Source: Luteimonas aquatica (lineage in GTDB: Bacteria > Pseudomonadota > Gammaproteobacteria > Xanthomonadales > Xanthomonadaceae). From it: a stretch of 64,000 nucleotides of DNA. Both the position numbers and the translations under genes were made by a program. The notes under the pieces are model-generated. The model was not told the origin of the DNA, did no database searches, and saw only the letters and a list, made by a program, of their open reading frames with translations. How positions within the stretch are numbered: position 1 is the first letter of the stretch; the number at the start of each line of letters is the position of its first letter. Positions 32,091 through 39,849 of the stretch are shown piece by piece. The stretch spans positions 1 through 64,000 of the forward strand of contig NZ_JALBFU010000003.1 in the NCBI RefSeq assembly GCF_022662575.1, in the 5' to 3' direction.

Positions 32091-32834
32091 CTAATGCACG
32101 TCGCGCCAGAATTCCTTCTTCAGCAGCCAGGCGAGGAACGTGAAGAACGCCAGGAACAGGATCACCCAGACGCCGATGCTCTGGCGCTTGAGGGCGGCAG
32201 GTTCGCCGGCGTACTCGAGGAAAGTGGTGATGTCGCGGACGGTCTGGTTGAACTCGGCCTCGTCCTGCGTGCCGGGCTGGGCCAGCTCGAGGCGCTCGAC
32301 CGGCGCGTCGCCGGAGGCTTCCTTCTTGCCGTAGACCGGACGCTGCAGGCCCTGCATCTCCCACAGCGGGTTGGGCATCGAGGCGTTCGGGAACAGCTTG
32401 TTGTTCCAGCCCAGCGGGCGCGACTCGTCCTGGTAGAACGACTTCAGGTAGGTGTAGATCCAGTCGCTGCCGCGCACGCGCGCGATCACGCTCAGGTCCG
32501 GCGGCATCTTGCCGAACCACTGCTTGGCGTGGTCCTCGGTCAACGCCACCTGCACCTGCTCGCCGAACTTGGCGTCGGTGAAGTTGAGGTTGTCCATCAC
32601 CTCTTCCTGGGTCAGGCCCAGGTCGGCGGCGATGCGCGAGTAGCGCAGGTACTTCAGCGAATGGCAGCCCGAGCAGTAGTTCATGTACAGCTTGGCGCCG
32701 CGCTGCAGCGACGCGCGGTCGCCCAGGTCGGTGCCCGACTGCAGCAGCCCGCCGCCCTCGGATGCGAGGGCGCCGAAGGAGACCAGCAGGCCGGCGACGA
32801 AAATTCCGAGCTTCTTCATCCCGATATTAATCAT
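32091..32834 (-). CDS. petC: Cytochrome c1 of the bc1 complex
   Basis: This 247-residue membrane-anchored c-type cytochrome passes electrons from the Rieske protein to soluble cytochrome c. A signal peptide (about residues 6-25) precedes the heme motif C54-S-G-C57-H58; a C-terminal membrane anchor (about 222-240, I-G-V-W-V-I-L-F-L-A-F-F) follows. The axial methionine is probably in the P-N-A-S-M-P-N-P segment. ATG 32834 has GGGTGA upstream and overlaps petB by 8 bases; ATG 32819 is an alternative that starts at the signal peptide. Last gene of petABC. Confidence 0.95.
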   Translation of the reverse strand: MINIGMKKLGIFVAGLLVSFGALASEGGGLLQSGTDLGDRASLQRGAKLYMNYCSGCHSLKYLRYSRIAADLGLTQEEVMDNLNFTDAKFGEQVQVALTEDHAKQWFGKMPPDLSVIARVRGSDWIYTYLKSFYQDESRPLGWNNKLFPNASMPNPLWEMQGLQRPVYGKKEASGDAPVERLELAQPGTQDEAEFNQTVRDITTFLEYAGEPAALKRQSIGVWVILFLAFFTFLAWLLKKEFWRDVH

Positions 32835-34110
32835 GCATGGTCACCCGTTCCGGCACCGGCTTGGTCTTGTCCAGCTTGGTCCACAGCGGCATCGTGATGA
32901 AGAAAACGAAGTACAGGAAGGTCAGGACGCGGCCGATGATGGTCTCCACCGGGTCGGTGCCGGGGCCGGCGCCGATCTTGCCCAGCCACAGGAAGCACAC
33001 GGCGAAGATGCCGAGCATCAGCCAGGACAGCTTGCCGCGGTAGCGGTAGGACTTCACCGGGCTCTTGTCCAGCCACGGCACCATGAACAGCACCGCGATC
33101 GCCGCGAACATCACCAGCACGCCCCAGAGCTTGATGGCGAAGAACGAGGGCACCACGCGCAACATGGCGTAGTACGGGGTGAAGTACCACACCGGCTTGA
33201 TGTGCTCGGGCGTCACCAGGCGGTTGGCCTCGGTGAAGTTGTCGTGCTCGAGGAACCAGCCGCCGAAGGTCGGCGCGAAGAACACGATGAAGGCGGCGAT
33301 CACCAGGAAGAAGCCGACGCCGAACAGGTCCTTGACCGTGTAGTACGGGTGGAACGGGATGCCGTCGGACGGCGCGGTCTTCGACCAGCGGTTGCCCTTC
33401 GGGCCGTACTTGATGTCCACGCCGTCGGGGTTGTTGGAGCCGACCTCGTGCAGCGCGCCCAGGTGCAGCACGACCAGCAGCAGCAGCACCAGTGGCAGCG
33501 CGATCACATGCAGGGCGAAGAAGCGGTTGAGGGTGGCGTCGGCGGGCAGGTAGTCGCCCATGATCCACTCGGTCAGGCCGTTGCCGATCACCGGAATGGC
33601 GCCGAACAGCGAGATGATCACCTTCGCGCCCCAGAACGACATCTGGCCCCACGGCAGCACGTAGCCCATGAAGGCCTCTGCCATCAGCACCAGGTAGATC
33701 AGCATGCCGAGGATCCACACCAGCTCGCGCGGCTTCTGGTAGCTGCCGTACATCAGTCCGCGGAACATGTGCAGGTAGACGACGATGAAGAACAGCGAGG
33801 CGCCGGTGGAGTGCATGTAGCGGATCAGCCAGCCCCACTCCACGTCGCGCATGATGTACTCGACCGAGGCGAAGGCTTCCGTCGCGCTCGGCTTGAAGTG
33901 CATCGTCAGGAAGATGCCGGTGACGATCTGGTTGACCAGCACCAGCAGGGCCAGCGAGCCCATGTAGTACCAGAAGTTGAAGTTCTTCGGCGCGAAGTAC
34001 TCGGTCATGTGCTTGCGGTACATCGGCATCATCGCCGGTGCCCGGGCATTGACCCAGTCGAATACGTTGTTTGCGGTGCGCACGATCACGTTGCTGCCGG
34101 TATTGGCCAT
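32827..34110 (-). CDS. petB: Cytochrome b of the bc1 complex
   Basis: This 427-residue integral membrane protein has eight or more membrane segments and carries the two b hemes and both quinone sites. Heme-binding histidines lie in R-Y-M-H-S-T-G-A-S and V-Y-L-H-M-F-R (helix B) and in F-A-L-H-V-I-A-L-P and V-L-H-L-G-A-L-H (helix D). The Qo-site sequence is probably the I-P-F-H-P-Y-Y segment with the nearby P-E-W-like equivalent. It follows petA by 3 bases and overlaps petC, so the operon is translationally coupled. Confidence 0.97.
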   Translation of the reverse strand: MANTGSNVIVRTANNVFDWVNARAPAMMPMYRKHMTEYFAPKNFNFWYYMGSLALLVLVNQIVTGIFLTMHFKPSATEAFASVEYIMRDVEWGWLIRYMHSTGASLFFIVVYLHMFRGLMYGSYQKPRELVWILGMLIYLVLMAEAFMGYVLPWGQMSFWGAKVIISLFGAIPVIGNGLTEWIMGDYLPADATLNRFFALHVIALPLVLLLLVVLHLGALHEVGSNNPDGVDIKYGPKGNRWSKTAPSDGIPFHPYYTVKDLFGVGFFLVIAAFIVFFAPTFGGWFLEHDNFTEANRLVTPEHIKPVWYFTPYYAMLRVVPSFFAIKLWGVLVMFAAIAVLFMVPWLDKSPVKSYRYRGKLSWLMLGIFAVCFLWLGKIGAGPGTDPVETIIGRVLTFLYFVFFITMPLWTKLDKTKPVPERVTMHD

Positions 34111-34113
34111 GGC

Positions 34114-34764
34114 TTACGCGGCCCCCTTGCCGTTCGTGCCGCTCGACTGCGTGGGGTCGACGCCGATGACAATGGTGTTGTCGTCCTGGTAGTGGTGCGG
34201 CGGCACCAGCAGGTTGATCGGCGCCGGCACGCCCTGGAACACGCGGCCGGCCATGTCGAAGCGCGACTTGTGGCAGGGGCAGAAGTAGCCGCCCTTCCAC
34301 TCCGGATCGAACGGCTCGGGCCGGATCTCGGCCTTCAGCTCCGGGGCGCAGCCCAGGTGGGTGCACAGGCCGACCAGCACCGAGATCTCCGGCTTGATCG
34401 AGCGCAGTTCGTTCTTGGCGTACTCGGGCTGCTGGTCGGTGGTCGACTTGGGGTCCGCCAGGCGCGGATCCAGCGTCGGCAGCACCTCGAGCACCTGCTT
34501 GGAGCGCTTGACGATCCAGATCGGCTGGCCGCGCCACTCGTCGACCAGGCGCTGGCCCTCGGCCAGGGCGGTGATGTCCACGGTCACCGGGGCGCCGGCG
34601 AGCTTGGCGCGTTCGCTCGGGTTCCAGGACTTGATGAACGGGACTGCGACAAACCCGGCGCCGACGGCGCCCACCACGGCGGTGGTCGCGGTCAGGAAGC
34701 GGCGACGGCCGTGATCGACCGTACCCCCGCCCTCACCAGGGTCAAGAACTGCTTCATTGGCCAT
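34114..34764 (-). CDS. petA: Ubiquinol-cytochrome c reductase Rieske iron-sulfur subunit
   Basis: This 216-residue protein is anchored by its N-terminus and carries the Rieske 2Fe-2S cluster. A Tat signal, R20-R-R-F-L-T, precedes the membrane helix (about 27-45). The two ligand boxes are C134-T-H136-L-G-C139 and C162-P-C164-H165. An insertion of about 25 residues before the first box is usual in this family of bacteria. It is the first gene of petABC. The 336-base gap upstream lacks a confident gene and probably holds the operon promoter. Confidence 0.97.
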   Translation of the reverse strand: MANEAVLDPGEGGGTVDHGRRRFLTATTAVVGAVGAGFVAVPFIKSWNPSERAKLAGAPVTVDITALAEGQRLVDEWRGQPIWIVKRSKQVLEVLPTLDPRLADPKSTTDQQPEYAKNELRSIKPEISVLVGLCTHLGCAPELKAEIRPEPFDPEWKGGYFCPCHKSRFDMAGRVFQGVPAPINLLVPPHHYQDDNTIVIGVDPTQSSGTNGKGAA

Positions 34765-35100
34765 CCGGCACTCCGCAAAACGTTCGGTAGCTGAGACTCA
34801 CTGGCTGCCGCGAGCCCGTTCTGCCTCTGGAACGGGCCGCAAAAGACGGCAAAGTGTAACGGAACGCTGAATCTGCCGACAATGCTCCGTCTCCCGCGCC
34901 GGCGTGTCGGCCACAGTTTTCAATCGCCGCCGCCGTCCCCGCCGCTCCCTCCGGCATCGCCCGCATCGCCCTCGAGCGACGCCGGCCCTCCCTCCAGGCC
35001 TGCGCACTCGATCCCGGCGCCCAGGCGTCCCGCGCGATCGCCACGATCCCCGCCACCAGCGCGATCCCCCCGATCAGGCGCCTGGGCCTCCCCATCCGGA
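34765..35100. other. Gap upstream of petA without a confident gene
   Basis: The gap presumably contains the petABC promoter. A minus-strand reading frame (34754-35095, 113 residues) starts with a plausible membrane segment (L-I-G-G-I-A-L-V-A-G-I-V-A-I-A) but then turns into low-complexity sequence and runs into petA. It could be a tiny gene or a decayed one; I cannot support it. Confidence 0.35.
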
Positions 35101-36030
35101 CTATTGCTGGGCCACGTTTCCGCGGTAGCGCTGCGCCAGCACGCCCACGCGCTGCACGTAGCGCCGGGTCTCGCTGTAGGGCGGAACGCCGCCGTAGCGG
35201 TCGACGGCGCCCTCGCCGGCGTTGTAGCCGGCCGCGGCCAGCGTCAGGTCGCCGTTGAAGCGCTTGAGCAGCCAGGCCAGGTACTGCACCCCGCCCTGGA
35301 TGTTCTGTCCCACGTCGAAGGCGTTGGAGACGCCGAAGCGCCGCGCCGTGGCCGGCATCAGCTGCATCAGGCCCTGCGCGCCCACGCGCGAGAGCGCGGC
35401 GGGGTTGAAGGCCGATTCGGCGTGGATGATGGCGCGCACGATGGCCTCCTCGACGCCGTACTGGCGCGAGGCGGCGCTGATCTCGGCGGAGTAGGCGGAG
35501 GTGTTCAGGCGCAGCGTATTGAAGTTCACGCCCGGATCGGCCGCGCAGGCGAAGCAGGTCTCGATGAACCGGTAGCGAATCGTGCGCATCGCGGTGACGC
35601 CCGCCCCGCCCTTGGGCGGCCGGCTGACGTAGTGGCGCACCCCGTCCTTGATGTAGGAATACAGCTGCCCCTGCACCAGCCGCGTCGGCGGGCGTCCCTT
35701 CGGGGCCGCCGGCATCGTGGCGGCGGCCGGCTTCGGCGCGGAAGCGCCGGCGCCCATGAACGTGGCCGGAGGATTGGCGTCCAGGCCGGCGGGCGTGGCG
35801 GCGGCCGGCGCTGTGGCAGGGAGCGCCGCGGGCTTGGGCGCGGGCGCGACCGGGGCGGTCCTGCGGCGCGGGTGCGGTGTCGAGGCGATGGCCTTGCAAT
35901 TGGCCCCGGCGATCCGCTTGCTGCCATAGACCAAGCCGCCGGGCCCGTCGCAGCGGTAGACCGTTCCGGCCACGGCCGGGGCGGCCGCGAGCAGCCACAC
36001 GATCGCCGACAGTCCCAGAACCCCCTTCAT
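35101..36030 (-). CDS. Secreted lytic transglycosylase (SLT domain)
   Basis: This 309-residue exported protein has a signal peptide (about 1-20), a small Cys-containing N-terminal region like DUF4124 (T-V-Y-R-C-D-G-P-G-G), a Pro/Ala-rich linker (about 45-120) and a C-terminal SLT domain (about 185-300). The catalytic glutamate is in A-I-I-H-A-E-S-A-F-N-P, followed by A-Q-G-L-M-Q-L-M-P-A-T-A and Y-N-A-G-E-G-A-V, all classic family 1 motifs. It cleaves peptidoglycan with formation of 1,6-anhydromuramic acid. The start at 36030 places the signal peptide correctly. Confidence 0.92.
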   Translation of the reverse strand: MKGVLGLSAIVWLLAAAPAVAGTVYRCDGPGGLVYGSKRIAGANCKAIASTPHPRRRTAPVAPAPKPAALPATAPAAATPAGLDANPPATFMGAGASAPKPAAATMPAAPKGRPPTRLVQGQLYSYIKDGVRHYVSRPPKGGAGVTAMRTIRYRFIETCFACAADPGVNFNTLRLNTSAYSAEISAASRQYGVEEAIVRAIIHAESAFNPAALSRVGAQGLMQLMPATARRFGVSNAFDVGQNIQGGVQYLAWLLKRFNGDLTLAAAGYNAGEGAVDRYGGVPPYSETRRYVQRVGVLAQRYRGNVAQQ

Positions 36031-36118
36031 CCGCGCGAGTGTCCCGTGTTCGCCGCGCCTTGCCAAGTCCTTGATCCGGAAAAGGTGCCGGCGGTCGCGG
36101 CGGGCGCGCCGACGCGGG

Positions 36119-36147
36119 TTCAAACCGGGGGGCAAGCCGGGGATAAT
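36119..36147 (+). promoter_or_regulatory. Candidate sigma-70 promoter of miaB
   Basis: TTCAAA (36119-36124) and GATAAT (36142-36147) are separated by 17 bases and lie 57-85 bases before the miaB ATG. The -10 hexamer matches consensus at five of six positions, the -35 at four of six. Confidence 0.4.
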
Positions 36148-36203
36148 GGCCGCCCGCTCGCCATCCGGCCCGGAATCACCTCCGCTCCCCGGGAACGCCC
36201 ATC

Positions 36204-37595
36204 ATGTCCGAATCCCCGCTTCCGGGCGCCGCGCCCGCCCTGCCCGCCAAGGGCAAGCTGTTCATCCAGACCCACGGCTGCCAGATGAACGAGTACGACT
36301 CGGCCAAGATGGCCGACGTGCTCGCCGCCAGCGACGGCCTGGAGCTGACCGACAACGTCGAGGAAGCCGACGTGGTCCTGGTCAACACCTGCTCGATCCG
36401 CGAGAAGGCGCAGGAGAAGGTGTTCAGCCAGCTCGGCCGCTGGAAGAGCCTCAAGGCCGACGGCAAGCCGGTGATCATCGGCGTCGGCGGCTGCGTCGCC
36501 TCGCAGGAAGGCGAGGCCATCGTCAAGCGCGCGCCCTACGTCGACCTGGTGTTCGGCCCGCAGACCCTGCACCGCCTGCCGGAACTGATCCGCGCCCGCC
36601 GCGACTCCGGCCGCCCGCAGGTGGACATCAGCTTCCCCGAGATCGAGAAGTTCGACCGCCTGCCCGAGCCGCGCGCCGAGGGGCCGAGCGCCTTCGTCTC
36701 GATCATGGAGGGCTGCAGCAAGTACTGCAGCTTCTGCGTGGTGCCCTATACCCGCGGCGAGGAAGTCAGCCGGCCGTTCGAGGACGTGCTGGTCGAGGTG
36801 GCGCAGCTCGCCGCCCAGGGCGTGCGCGAGGTCAACCTGCTCGGGCAGAACGTCAATGCCTACCGCGGCCCGATCGCGCCCGCCGAAGACGGCGGCGAGA
36901 GCGAGGTCGCCGATCTCGGCCTGCTGATCCGCGCCATCGCCGAGATCGAAGGCATCGGCCGCATCCGCTTCACCACCTCGCATCCGCTGGAGTTCTCCGA
37001 CTCGCTGATCGAGGCCTACCGCGACGTGCCGCAGCTGGCCAACTACCTGCACCTGCCGGTGCAGGCCGGCAGCGACCGCATCCTGGCGGCGATGAAGCGC
37101 GGCTACACCGCGCTGGAGTTCAAGCAGAAGATCCGCAAGCTGCGCGCGGTGCGGCCGGACATCTCGGTCTCCTCCGACTTCATCGTCGGCTTCCCCGGCG
37201 AGACCGAGGCCGACTTCGAGAAGACCATGAAGCTGATCGAGGACGTCGGCTTCGACCAGTCCTTCTCCTTCATCTACTCGCGACGCCCGGGCACGCCCGC
37301 GGCCGACCTGGAGGACAGCGTCTCCGACGCCGAGAAGCACGCGCGCCTGTCGCGCCTGCAGGCGCACATCAACGCGCATTCGGCCGGCATCTCGCGCGCC
37401 ATGGTCGGCAGCGTGCAGTCGGTGCTGGTGGAGGGCCCGTCGCGGAAGAACCCGAACGAGCTGACCGGCAAGACCGAGAACATGCGCTCGGTGAACTTCC
37501 CCGCCCCGGCGCGGCTGGTCGGCCAGTTCGTCGACGTGGTCATCACCGAGGCGCTCGCCAATTCGTTGCGCGGCCGCGTGGCCGGCGCAGACTGA
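36204..37595 (+). CDS. miaB: tRNA-2-methylthio-N6-dimethylallyladenosine synthase (MiaB)
   Basis: This 463-residue radical-SAM methylthiotransferase modifies A37 of tRNAs. The N-terminal UPF0004 domain holds the three cluster cysteines ([26 protein letters not shown]). The radical-SAM motif C-S-K-Y-C-S-F-C is followed by [14 protein letters not shown] domain occupies the last 65 or so residues. In many gammaproteobacteria miaB is followed by ybeZ-ybeY-ybeX; here that set is about 10 kb further along. Confidence 0.97.
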   Translation: MSESPLPGAAPALPAKGKLFIQTHGCQMNEYDSAKMADVLAASDGLELTDNVEEADVVLVNTCSIREKAQEKVFSQLGRWKSLKADGKPVIIGVGGCVASQEGEAIVKRAPYVDLVFGPQTLHRLPELIRARRDSGRPQVDISFPEIEKFDRLPEPRAEGPSAFVSIMEGCSKYCSFCVVPYTRGEEVSRPFEDVLVEVAQLAAQGVREVNLLGQNVNAYRGPIAPAEDGGESEVADLGLLIRAIAEIEGIGRIRFTTSHPLEFSDSLIEAYRDVPQLANYLHLPVQAGSDRILAAMKRGYTALEFKQKIRKLRAVRPDISVSSDFIVGFPGETEADFEKTMKLIEDVGFDQSFSFIYSRRPGTPAADLEDSVSDAEKHARLSRLQAHINAHSAGISRAMVGSVQSVLVEGPSRKNPNELTGKTENMRSVNFPAPARLVGQFVDVVITEALANSLRGRVAGAD

Positions 37596-37615
37596 ATGCA
37601 TTCCCAACCACTCCA

Positions 37616-38086
37616 TTGAATATTCCCGAAAGCATGAGAGCCGAGCTCGCTCGATGGAACAACGGCGCGGGCATCGACCTGGAGGGCTGGACCAATGGCA
37701 TGGGCAATTACGGCCTGGCTATCGGCTATTTGACCGTTTTCTGGCCAGAGTTCGTCGAATACGACGGCTATATTCTTCGCGAGGGATTCTCCCTCGACGC
37801 TTTACGCGCGTTCGAGCGTCAGGAGGGCGCCACCCGCAAGTCGATAGAGTGCGTCATGAACCACCTCCACCTGATCGACATCCATTCACATGACGACGAC
37901 GAATTCACTGAGGACAAGATCATTGTCCTCGGGCACGCGCTCAAGGAAATTTATCAAGCCAAATTAACGTGCAAGTTCCCGCACGCGCCGTGCATCGTCG
38001 AGTTCCGCGAGCCGGAAAACGGCGAAGATTTCTATGGTTTTCAGATTTCGTTCTGGCAAGCAAGCCACGAACCGTCCAGCACCTGA
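37616..38086 (+). CDS. Hypothetical accessory protein, immunity-protein-like
   Basis: This acidic, aromatic-rich soluble protein of about 156 residues has no signal peptide. Notable segments are L-A-R-W-N-N-G-A-G-I-D-L-E-G-W, F-W-P-E-F-V and V-M-N-H-L-H-L-I-D-I. The style recalls small immunity-like proteins found scattered in Xanthomonas relatives, but I cannot name a family. The TTG at 37616 (M-N-I-P-E-S-M) is my choice; the ATG at 37634 is also possible, and neither has a good ribosome-binding site. GC is near 50% over 37861-37980, against about 70% around it, a sign of transfer. No toxin gene is adjacent. Confidence 0.72.
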   Translation: MNIPESMRAELARWNNGAGIDLEGWTNGMGNYGLAIGYLTVFWPEFVEYDGYILREGFSLDALRAFERQEGATRKSIECVMNHLHLIDIHSHDDDEFTEDKIIVLGHALKEIYQAKLTCKFPHAPCIVEFREPENGEDFYGFQISFWQASHEPSST

Positions 38087-38130
38087 CCTATACTCATCCG
38101 GCCACTCGCACCGCTTCGACTTTCCAGGCC

Positions 38131-38352
38131 ATGCCGCAATCACCGATTCGCCGTTACGCCCTGGCCATCTGGTTGGCCGGCATTGCGCTGATCGGTGCGA
38201 TCGAGTTCTACCGCGCCGCTTTTCCCGAAGGCGTCTTTATTGCGACCGCCGGCGCCTGGATATGGCTGGCCGGGAGCAGTGTGACCGGCGGGATTGCCAT
38301 TGTGCTCGCTCTGCGCGAGCGCCGGGCCACGACCCGGCGCAACTCTTCCTAG
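38131..38352 (+). CDS. Small two-helix membrane protein, hypothetical
   Basis: This 73-residue protein has two hydrophobic segments (about residues 10-27, A-L-A-I-W-L-A-G-I-A-L-I-G-A-I, and 36-60) and a basic C-terminus (R-E-R-R-A-T-T-R-R). It follows the low-GC accessory gene by 44 bases and shares its lower GC, so the two probably arrived together. No ribosome-binding site is evident before the ATG. I do not recognise a family; a role as a membrane partner of the preceding protein is speculation. Confidence 0.55.
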   Translation: MPQSPIRRYALAIWLAGIALIGAIEFYRAAFPEGVFIATAGAWIWLAGSSVTGGIAIVLALRERRATTRRNSS

Positions 38353-38373
38353 CCGTCGAAGCACTCCAACCGC

Positions 38374-38395
38374 CATTGCTACGAAAACAGCAATG
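38374..38395. terminator. Hairpin between convergent genes
   Basis: CATTGCT (38374-38380) and AGCAATG (38389-38395) form a 7-bp stem with an 8-base loop, ACGAAAAC, between the small membrane protein and the DUF1501 gene. No T-run follows on either strand. Confidence 0.35.
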
Positions 38396-38423
38396 ACGAG
38401 CACCTGAATCTCAGACAGGCACG

Positions 38424-39824
38424 CTACCCCATGAAGCCGAGGTTGCGGCTGGCGAAGTTGCCGAGATTGGGAAAGATCAGGCCGAGGTCGCCGTCGGCCA
38501 CGCCGAACCAGCGCGCCAGCGTCGCCGCGTACTGGTCGACCGAGGTCGTGGGGATGATCTGTCCCCAGCCGGCATCGTCCGGCCCGTCGTTCTGCAGCAC
38601 CGGCATCCGCCCGTAGAAGCGCCCGCCGCGCACCGCGCCGCCCACCACCAGATGGTGTCCGCCCCAGCCGTGGTCGGAACCGTCGCCGTTGGAGGACAGC
38701 GTGCGGCCGAAGTCGGAGGCGGTGAAGGTGGTGACGCTGTCGGCCACGCCGAGTTCGACGGTGGCGTTGTAGAAGGCGGTCAGCGCCTGCGCCACCTCGG
38801 CCAGCAGCACCGGCTGCTCGCCGAGCAGCCGGTCGTGATGGTCGAAGCCGCCGATCGAGACGAAATAGATCTGGCGCTTGAGGCCGAGCGTGGCGCGCAC
38901 CTTGATCAGGCGCGCCACCATGCGCAGCTGCCAGGCCAGGTCGTTGTCCGGAAAGGCGGTGGCCGGCGGCGCGGAGGCTTCCAGCGCGGTGCCGACCGCG
39001 TCGGCGTTCTCGCGCGCGCGCCGGAACGAGGCGGCATAGCTGCGCCCGAAGGCGTGGGTCTGCGCTTCGGGCGCCATCAGCGCCAGGAAGGCGCGGCGGC
39101 TGTCGCCGTCCCACTCGAAGCGGCTGAAATAGCGCGGCCCGTCGTTGCCGATCACATAGGGATTGCTGTTGGCGGCGCGCTGCAGCACGCTGCCGCCGTT
39201 GAGCGCGATGTTCATCGGGATGTAGGCGCCGGGATTGGCGTCCTGCAGCAGGTCGGCAATGCGCCCGCCCCAGCCGAGGTTGCGGCCGTCGTCGGTGCGC
39301 GAGACCTGCCAGTACGCCTGCTGGTTGTTGTGCGAGAACAGCTGCGGCGGCAGCGGCGCCGAGCCGTTGCGGTATTCGGCCTTGGTCACCGGGCGGATCA
39401 GCGTGCCGACGTTGCCCAGGATCGCCGCCTTGCCGCCGTTGAACAGCCCCTGCAGTCCGGCCATGCCGACCGCGTCGCCCTCGCGGACGGACTTCTGCAG
39501 GCCGTAGCTCGCCCCATCCGACGCGCCGCCGCCCGCCAGCGGCGTGAGCGGCAGCAGGTCGGCCTGCGGCACCGCCAGCGTGGCGCGCGCGGCCGCGTAC
39601 TGGGCGTAGTGCGCCGCATCGCGCGGCACCACCATGTTCAGCGCGTCGTTGCCGCCGAACAGGAACACGCACACGAGCGCCTTGTAGTCATCGAACGCCG
39701 CCGGGCCGTAGGCGCGCGCGGCGGCCTCGACCAGGCGCAAGTTGCCCAGCGCCGAGTACAGTCCGGCGCCGCCCAGGCCGGCGCAGATCGCATTGCGCAG
39801 GAATTCCCTCCGCCCCATCCTCAT
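38424..39824 (-). CDS. DUF1501 domain-containing Tat-exported protein
   Basis: This 466-residue protein has a twin-arginine signal (G-R-R-E-F-L-R-N-A) in the first 30 residues and then a DUF1501 domain related to the alkaline phosphatase/sulfatase fold. Family motifs include L-V-C-V-F-L-F-G-G-N-D-A-L-N-M-V-V-P, G-G-F-D-H-H, T-A-S-D-F-G-R-T-L and D-H-G-W-G-G-H-H; the Asp/His residues are probable metal ligands. ATG 39824 or 39818 can start it. It lies 25 bases downstream of a DUF1800 gene, a frequent pairing. The biochemical role is not known. Confidence 0.92.
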   Translation of the reverse strand: MRMGRREFLRNAICAGLGGAGLYSALGNLRLVEAAARAYGPAAFDDYKALVCVFLFGGNDALNMVVPRDAAHYAQYAAARATLAVPQADLLPLTPLAGGGASDGASYGLQKSVREGDAVGMAGLQGLFNGGKAAILGNVGTLIRPVTKAEYRNGSAPLPPQLFSHNNQQAYWQVSRTDDGRNLGWGGRIADLLQDANPGAYIPMNIALNGGSVLQRAANSNPYVIGNDGPRYFSRFEWDGDSRRAFLALMAPEAQTHAFGRSYAASFRRARENADAVGTALEASAPPATAFPDNDLAWQLRMVARLIKVRATLGLKRQIYFVSIGGFDHHDRLLGEQPVLLAEVAQALTAFYNATVELGVADSVTTFTASDFGRTLSSNGDGSDHGWGGHHLVVGGAVRGGRFYGRMPVLQNDGPDDAGWGQIIPTTSVDQYAATLARWFGVADGDLGLIFPNLGNFASRNLGFMG

Positions 39825-39849
39825 CGCCGCATCCTCCCCTTGCCCGCGT

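Noticed and set aside
34754-35095. Small membrane protein gene upstream of petA
   Set aside because: Only the first 25 residues look natural, the rest is low complexity, and the end overlaps the petA start.
36071-38086. A single long protein covering miaB and the accessory gene
   Set aside because: The frame is out of phase with miaB; only its last 150 or so residues look like a real protein.
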